DNA of 51,076 bases from Gammaproteobacteria bacterium (lineage in GTDB: Bacteria; Pseudomonadota; Gammaproteobacteria; Chromatiales; Chromatiaceae), in NCBI GenBank assembly GCA_009908845.1, contig JAAAOQ010000118.1, forward strand, positions 1 through 51,076, given 5' to 3'. The notes below the pieces were generated by a model, which was not told where the DNA came from, searched no databases, and saw nothing but the letters and a program-made list of their open reading frames with translations. Below are positions 47,197-51,076 of this stretch, piece after piece. Every line of letters begins with the position of its first letter. Within the stretch, counting starts at the first letter, position 1. Both the position numbers and the translations under genes were made by a program.

Positions 47197-47362
47197 ACCG
47201 AATCGGCCACGCGATGCCGAAAATGCCGGACATCAAGAGCCGGCTGCAAATCCGGCAGGAATGGACAGCGCGGCGGAGCCTCGCCCCCGGGCACGGTGTG
47301 GCCATCCGTTTACCGTGAATAACGCGGGATTCATCGTCCGGGGTGGCGCCGTGCCATGCTCG

Positions 47363-48442
47363 TTAGCCGCTGTGCCGCGCGAGCGCCCAGCCGACATGCT
47401 CGCGCACCAATGGGCTCGGATGATCGAGGCGCTGCTGCAGGGCGCTGCGGACCGTGGCCGTGGTCGGCGCATTACCAAGGGCCACGGCAATATTGCGCAG
47501 CCAGCGTTCATGGCCCAGGCGGCGGATCGCGCTGCCCTCGGTCCGCTGCAGGAAGGTTGCCTCGTTCCAGCCGAATAGGGTGATCAGCGTCGCCGTATCG
47601 AGCCCGTTGCGAGCGACGAAATCACCCTCGTCGGTCAGCCGCGCAAAGCGGTTCCAAGGGCAGCAGAGCTGGCAATCGTCGCAGCCGTAGATGTGATTGC
47701 CCAGCTTCGGCCGCAGCGGTTCCGGGATCGGCCCGAAATGCTCGATCGTCAGATAGGAGATGCAGAGCCGGGCATCGAGCTGGAACGGGGCGATGATCGC
47801 ATCGGTCGGGCAGACATCGATACAGGCCCGGCAGCGGCCGCAGTGCTCGGCGGCGGGCTCGTCCGGCGGCAGCGGCAGGTCGCAGTAGATCTCGCCGAGG
47901 AAGAACCAGGAGCCGGCCGCACGGTTGATCAGATTAGTGTGCTTGCCGATCCAGCCGAGACCGGCCTTCTCGGCGAGCGGCTTCTCCATTACCGGTGCCG
48001 AATCGACGAAGACCCGCCAGCCATAGCGGCCAATCGCCGCCTCGAGCCGTTGTGCCAGACGCTTGAGCCGGCTGCGCAGGACCTTGTGATAGTCGCGCCC
48101 GAGCGCGTAGCGCGAGACGAACGCGCGCGCCGGGTCGGTCAGCGCCGCGTCGACCGCCTGCTGATGCTCGGGCAGATAATCCATCCGCGCCGAGATCACC
48201 GAGAGGGTGCCCGGCACCAGCTCGTCGGGCCGCGTGCGCTTGGTGCCGTGGCGGGCCATATAGTCCATCTCGCCTTGCATCGAGGCGGCCAGCCAGCGCT
48301 GCAGCCGACCCTCGGCCTGCTGCAGGTCGCAGTCGGCGATGCCGATCTGCTGGAAGCCGAGCTCCTGTCCCCAGCGCTTGAGGTCGCGCTTCAACGCATT
48401 GAGCTGCGGCGGTGAGAGGGCCTGACGGGTAGGCCAGGGCAT
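47363..48442 (-). CDS. queG: epoxyqueuosine reductase
   Basis: 359 residues. It reduces epoxyqueuosine to queuosine in tRNA wobble positions, the last step of that pathway, using cobalamin and two [4Fe-4S] clusters. Cluster motifs are EHCGRCRACIDVCPTDAI and YGCDDCQLCCPWNRFA. YALGRDYHKVLRSRLKRLAQ and AEKAGLGWIGKHTNLI are characteristic of the B12-binding part, and a HEAT-like tail ends the protein. It joins BchE as a second B12-dependent enzyme beside B12 uptake genes. It starts 11 bases after the DUF3782-like gene. Confidence 0.96.
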   Translation of the reverse strand: MPWPTRQALSPPQLNALKRDLKRWGQELGFQQIGIADCDLQQAEGRLQRWLAASMQGEMDYMARHGTKRTRPDELVPGTLSVISARMDYLPEHQQAVDAALTDPARAFVSRYALGRDYHKVLRSRLKRLAQRLEAAIGRYGWRVFVDSAPVMEKPLAEKAGLGWIGKHTNLINRAAGSWFFLGEIYCDLPLPPDEPAAEHCGRCRACIDVCPTDAIIAPFQLDARLCISYLTIEHFGPIPEPLRPKLGNHIYGCDDCQLCCPWNRFARLTDEGDFVARNGLDTATLITLFGWNEATFLQRTEGSAIRRLGHERWLRNIAVALGNAPTTATVRSALQQRLDHPSPLVREHVGWALARHSG

Positions 48443-48453
48443 TGCCGCCGCCT

Positions 48454-49245
48454 TTAGGCCTCGGCTTCCAGTGAGCGCACATCCACGGAATCGTGATAGA
48501 GCTCGATCCCGAGCCGCTCGGCGACCTGGCGCGCCCGTGGATCGACCATTGGCGAGATCACGATCAGGCGCTGGGCCTTGCGCTGGTGGCGCTCCTCGTA
48601 GAAGCGGGCCTTGCGCTCGAAGCTGTACATCCCAGCTTTGTCGATCGATGACTTGAGCTCGCAGATCAGCAGGAGACCGTTCTTGATGATGATGTCGAGC
48701 TCGATCTGCTCCGGACGTCCGAAGACCACGCCCTCGTCGTCGAACTCGTTGACGTTGAGCACCTGGACATCGAAATTCTCTTCAAGGATGCCTGCGAGGG
48801 CCTTCCTGAACGCGGCCTCGGACTGCATCCCCCAGCGAGCCCCCAAGGCGCCGATGCTGCGATCGATCTTCTTGGCTTGCGCCATGATCTCTTCATGGAC
48901 GCGATCGAAGTGGCGATTGCTCTCCTCCCATTTGCGCTCCTGCTCCTCCCACTTCTGCGTCTGCTCCTCCCATTTACGCTCCTGAGCCCACCATTTGCGT
49001 GAGTCTTCCTCCCATTTGCGTTCTTGGGCCTCCCATTTGCGCTCTTGGGCTTCCCATTTGCGTGTCTGCTCCTCGCGATCACGTCGGAGCTCGTCCATCA
49101 TCTGGTTGAACCAGTCCGAGCTCTCGCTGCGCGTTGGATGGTGCTGACGCGTCAGCTCCAGCACATAGTCGCGAAACCCCGGGTCCTCACGCAGCAAGAC
49201 CGGCAGCTCCCGCTTGATCGCTTCCTTCAGTGATTCGGCCGTCAT
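48454..49245 (-). CDS. DUF3782-like protein: heptad coiled coil plus PD-(D/E)XK nuclease-like domain
   Basis: 263 residues from ATG 49245 (GAGGGT nine bases upstream). The N-terminal 60 residues (LPVLLREDPGFRDYVLELTR) lead into seven tandem heptads of type RKWEEQE (residues about 62-110), each with Trp in the same position, encoded by near-21-bp DNA repeats at 48916-49062. The C-terminal domain has FGRPEQIELDIIIKNGLLLICELKSSID, where Asp and E-x-K match the PD-(D/E)XK nuclease core. Family members are common in phototrophs and cyanobacteria; function unknown. It precedes queG by 11 bases. The heptad number could vary between strains by repeat slippage. Confidence 0.85.
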   Translation of the reverse strand: MTAESLKEAIKRELPVLLREDPGFRDYVLELTRQHHPTRSESSDWFNQMMDELRRDREEQTRKWEAQERKWEAQERKWEEDSRKWWAQERKWEEQTQKWEEQERKWEESNRHFDRVHEEIMAQAKKIDRSIGALGARWGMQSEAAFRKALAGILEENFDVQVLNVNEFDDEGVVFGRPEQIELDIIIKNGLLLICELKSSIDKAGMYSFERKARFYEERHQRKAQRLIVISPMVDPRARQVAERLGIELYHDSVDVRSLEAEA

Positions 49246-49344
49246 GGCTTGCACCCTCGCCCATTATGTCGTCGTCTCAACAAATAACAGAAGTCATGAG
49301 CCTTATGTAACGCCTCGCCATTGCTTCCGGCCGGCCGATGCCAG

Positions 49345-49406
49345 GAGGCCAAGAGGCCAAGAGGCCAAGAGGCCAAGAGGCCAAGAGGCCAAGAGGCCAA
49401 GAGGCC
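49345..49406. repeat. 8-bp tandem repeat, about 7.75 units
   Basis: AAGAGGCC is repeated seven times without change from 49351 to 49406, preceded by a partial unit (GAGGCC) and followed by two degenerate ACAAGCC units. It is 105 bases upstream of the DUF3782-like start. Such tracts are prone to slippage. Confidence 0.95.
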
Positions 49407-49660
49407 ACAAGCCACAAGCCGAGCTGGGTAGCCCTGTGCAGCAAGCCGCCGGCTTGGGACAGTCAAGTCAGTCGTGCACTTTGCCATGCCCGCTAATGGC
49501 TTGGCTGGCCGCCTGCGCCAAAAATCCTGTGCCACCCATACGGGTCGGCGAGATCGGGGTTTGCCCGGAGATGCTGCGCAAGGTCCGGCAGCGGGAGATT
49601 GGGGCTTGATCACATCGCCGATCTGCATTGGTCGAGAGTCTAACCACCAAACCAGGCGCG

Positions 49661-49771
49661 TCAAATCCAGTCGTCGGTGTCGTTCTGGTACTGGTAATAG
49701 TTGCCGCCGAGGATCACCGAGATCGACGGGTTGAAGACGGTGCCGGAGGTGATGACCTCAAAAGGGATGAA
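49661..49771 (-). pseudogene. possible remnant of an outer-membrane protein gene
   Basis: The minus-strand frame ends ...FEVITSGTVFNPSISVILGG and then NYYQYQND before a TGA. This looks like natural protein sequence, similar from memory to the beginning of mature outer-membrane proteins with an FNPAISVIL motif. No start or continuation is present, so it may be a leftover of a deleted gene beside btuB. Chance similarity cannot be excluded. Confidence 0.3.
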
Positions 49772-49810
49772 TGGCTGATATCGGTCAATCAAGCAGGCCG
49801 TGGTGCCGGT

Positions 49811-49816
49811 TATACT
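49811..49816 (+). promoter_or_regulatory. possible -10 element of btuB
   Basis: TATACT lies 22 bases before the btuB start. A matching -35 is not clear. The short leader leaves no room for a riboswitch if this is the real start site. Confidence 0.3.
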
Positions 49817-49837
49817 GAGCGGCTTTTCGGAGACCGC

Positions 49838-51076
49838 ATGAGCCCCGTCCTCTCCGTCGTCCCATCGCTGCTCGCGCTCGCGCTGGTAGCACATCCGGTT
49901 GCTGCGCAGGTCGAGGATGTCGATGAACTGGACCCGATCGTGATCACCGCGGCGCGCACCGCCCAGACCGCCGACGAGACCCTGGCCTCGGTCAGCGTGA
50001 TCGACCGCGCCCAGATCGACCGCCGGCAGTCGCGCACCATGACCGACGTCTTGCGCGGCCTGCCGGGCGTCGACATCGCGAGCAACGGCGGGCTCGGGCA
50101 CAACACCTCGGTCTACCTGCGGGGCACGCGCCCGGACCATACGCTGCTGCTGGTCGACGGCGTGCGCATCGGCTCGGCGAGCAGCGGGTTCCTGCCCTGG
50201 TCCTCGATCCCGCTCGGTCAGGTCGAACGGGTCGAGGTGGTGCGCGGACCGAGCTCGAGCCTGTATGGCTCGGAGGCGATCGGCGGCGTGGTACAGGTCT
50301 TCACCCGCAAAGCGGAACCGGGGCCGCTCAAGCCGAGGTTGCTCATCGGTGCCGGCAGCCACAATACGATCAACAGCCAGTTCGGCCTGTCGGGCGGCAC
50401 GACCACCGAGGTCGGCACCGGCTGGTTCGACGCCGGACTGGGCTTCGAGCAGACGCGGGGCTTCAATGTCTGTGATGGCGCGCCGACGCGTGTCGGCTGC
50501 GGCGTCTACGAGTTCGACGATGACGGCTACCGCAACGGCAACGGCTCGTTGCGCGCCGGCTGGGCCTTTTCGGACCGGCTCGAGATCGACGTCAACTTCC
50601 TGCGCTCGGTCGGCGATCTCGAGTACGACGGCAGCCTGTTCTTCGGCAACGAGAAGCGTCAGGTGCTGCAGGTGCTGGGCACCCGCCTGACCGCGAAGCC
50701 GCTGGACCCCTGGACCCTGACCCTGCGCGCCGGTCGCAGCTGGGATGACAGCGAGATCTTCGCCGAGGGTGACTTCATCAACCGGCTCGATACCCGCCGC
50801 GATCAGCTCAGCTGGCAGAACGATATCGCCTTCGCGCCGGGCCAGCTCGCGACCATCGGCATCGATTACCTGCGCGACGAGCTCAGCACCCCGACTGCCT
50901 ACGCCGAGACCTCGCGGGAGAACATCGGGGTTTTCGGTCAGTACCTCGGTCGGCTCGGCGGGCATGACCTGCAGCTCAGCCTGCGCCACGACGACAACGA
51001 GCAGTTCGGCGGCGAGACCACCGGTAACGCGCTCTGGGGTTATGCCTTCGGCAACGGATTACGGCTGACCGCTGCC
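49838..51076 (+). CDS. btuB: BtuB-like TonB-dependent receptor (C-terminus off the window)
   Basis: 413 codons are visible and the frame is open to the right edge. ATG 49838 follows GGAG by 5 bases. A signal peptide (LLALALVAHPVAAQ) precedes a TonB box (DPIVITAAR) and the plug domain: SVIDRAQIDRRQSRTMTDVL, LPGVDIASNGG, LLLVDGVRIGSASSG and VERVEVVRGPSSSLYGSEAI. Barrel strands follow. The pattern is that of BtuB, which imports cobalamin across the outer membrane; the divergent btuFCD set and other B12 genes support this. Related TonB receptors for other ligands exist. Confidence 0.88.
   Translation, partial: MSPVLSVVPSLLALALVAHPVAAQVEDVDELDPIVITAARTAQTADETLASVSVIDRAQIDRRQSRTMTDVLRGLPGVDIASNGGLGHNTSVYLRGTRPDHTLLLVDGVRIGSASSGFLPWSSIPLGQVERVEVVRGPSSSLYGSEAIGGVVQVFTRKAEPGPLKPRLLIGAGSHNTINSQFGLSGGTTTEVGTGWFDAGLGFEQTRGFNVCDGAPTRVGCGVYEFDDDGYRNGNGSLRAGWAFSDRLEIDVNFLRSVGDLEYDGSLFFGNEKRQVLQVLGTRLTAKPLDPWTLTLRAGRSWDDSEIFAEGDFINRLDTRRDQLSWQNDIAFAPGQLATIGIDYLRDELSTPTAYAETSRENIGVFGQYLGRLGGHDLQLSLRHDDNEQFGGETTGNALWGYAFGNGLRLTAA

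Larger units (their letters stand above)
49246..49837. other. 592-base gap between the DUF3782-like gene and btuB
   Basis: Carries an 8-bp tandem repeat, a probable gene remnant (49661-49771), and the btuB promoter. No complete gene is recognised. The intervening 49440-49640 stretch has a reverse frame ending FGAGGQPSH that could be another remnant but matches nothing I can name. Confidence 0.55.

Noticed and set aside
47104..47362. Cobalamin riboswitch before btuF
   Set aside because: I searched both strands by eye for the B12-box and core motifs and found none; only a covariance search could settle it.
49341..49360. GCCAGGAGGCC resembles the B12-box of cobalamin riboswitches upstream of btuB
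   Set aside because: The other conserved parts of the riboswitch (such as the CCCGCNACTGT core) are absent, and the match is part of the AAGAGGCC tandem repeat.
49440..49640. Possible transposase-like fragment ending FGAGGQPSH on the minus strand
   Set aside because: Only about 38 codons, no start, and no family I can name; left as part of the gap description.
49661..50989. Long open frame on the minus strand opposite btuB (442 codons)
   Set aside because: It is a shadow of a clear TonB receptor on the plus strand; its product is low-complexity Ala/Arg/Asp-rich. Only its last 36 codons, outside btuB, look natural.

Overview
The window looks like a piece of the chromosome of a high-GC gammaproteobacterium, most likely an anaerobic phototroph of the purple sulfur bacteria (Chromatiales/Chromatiaceae). 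The main reason is a full-length bchE, the oxygen-independent cyclase of bacteriochlorophyll synthesis, with a PpsR/CrtJ-type TGT-N12-ACA site upstream. Gene order typical of gammaproteobacteria (ubiG next to a MupP-like phosphatase, tamA-tamB, xseB-ispA) agrees. Three separate glycine-betaine uptake components suggest a saline habitat. Genus is not determined. I saw no tRNA, rRNA, CRISPR array, prophage or intact insertion sequence.

Layout. 1-3.3 kb (minus strand): a cut-off squalene/phytoene-synthase-like gene, a MupP/Gph-like phosphatase, ubiG and ygfZ. 3.5-5.2 kb: an RNase II-family gene that appears broken by an out-of-frame internal deletion. 5.4-13.4 kb: a nucleoside transporter, a periplasmic thioredoxin-like protein, acylphosphatase, a CpdA-like phosphodiesterase, an alpha/beta-hydrolase fused to a membrane domain, and a three-gene cassette (cNMP-binding-domain protein, unknown protein, metallophosphoesterase). 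13.4-15.1 kb: folE2 and a trypsin-fold protein whose catalytic serine is isoleucine.

15.2-23.7 kb is an osmoprotection island: a BCCT carrier overlapping an orphan betaine-binding protein, a divergent outer-membrane porin, and proV-proW-proX. 24.3-30.6 kb: ispA-xseB divergent from parE across a perfect 16-bp palindrome, then a FIST-domain protein, an unknown membrane-anchored protein and glucokinase. 30.7-39.5 kb: tamA-tamB, an LpxL-like acyltransferase and a UPF0104 membrane protein, with many short palindromic repeats between genes.

39.9-51.1 kb has a cobalamin theme. It holds cobyric acid synthase (cobQ), the B12-dependent radical-SAM enzyme BchE, a BtuF-BtuC-BtuD importer, the B12-dependent epoxyqueuosine reductase QueG, and the start of a BtuB-like receptor. 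Thus enzymes needing B12, a late step of its synthesis, and its uptake are clustered. A DUF3782-like protein with a seven-heptad coiled coil sits upstream of queG, next to an 8-bp tandem repeat.

Beyond the genes, the striking feature is dispersed short repeats. They are a 22-bp-arm palindrome family (9.2 and 41.5-41.8 kb), an 80-bp family after gene ends (27.6, 37.0, 41.7 kb), an 86-bp MITE-like element nested in a split palindrome (41.6 kb), a 20-bp-arm hairpin (38.3 kb), and paired direct repeats flanking the UPF0104 gene. I found no convincing wholly new multi-gene system. The strongest candidates for unusual biology are the BCCT/binding-protein pair, the serine-less protease homologue, the cNMP-like cassette and the nested repeat locus.
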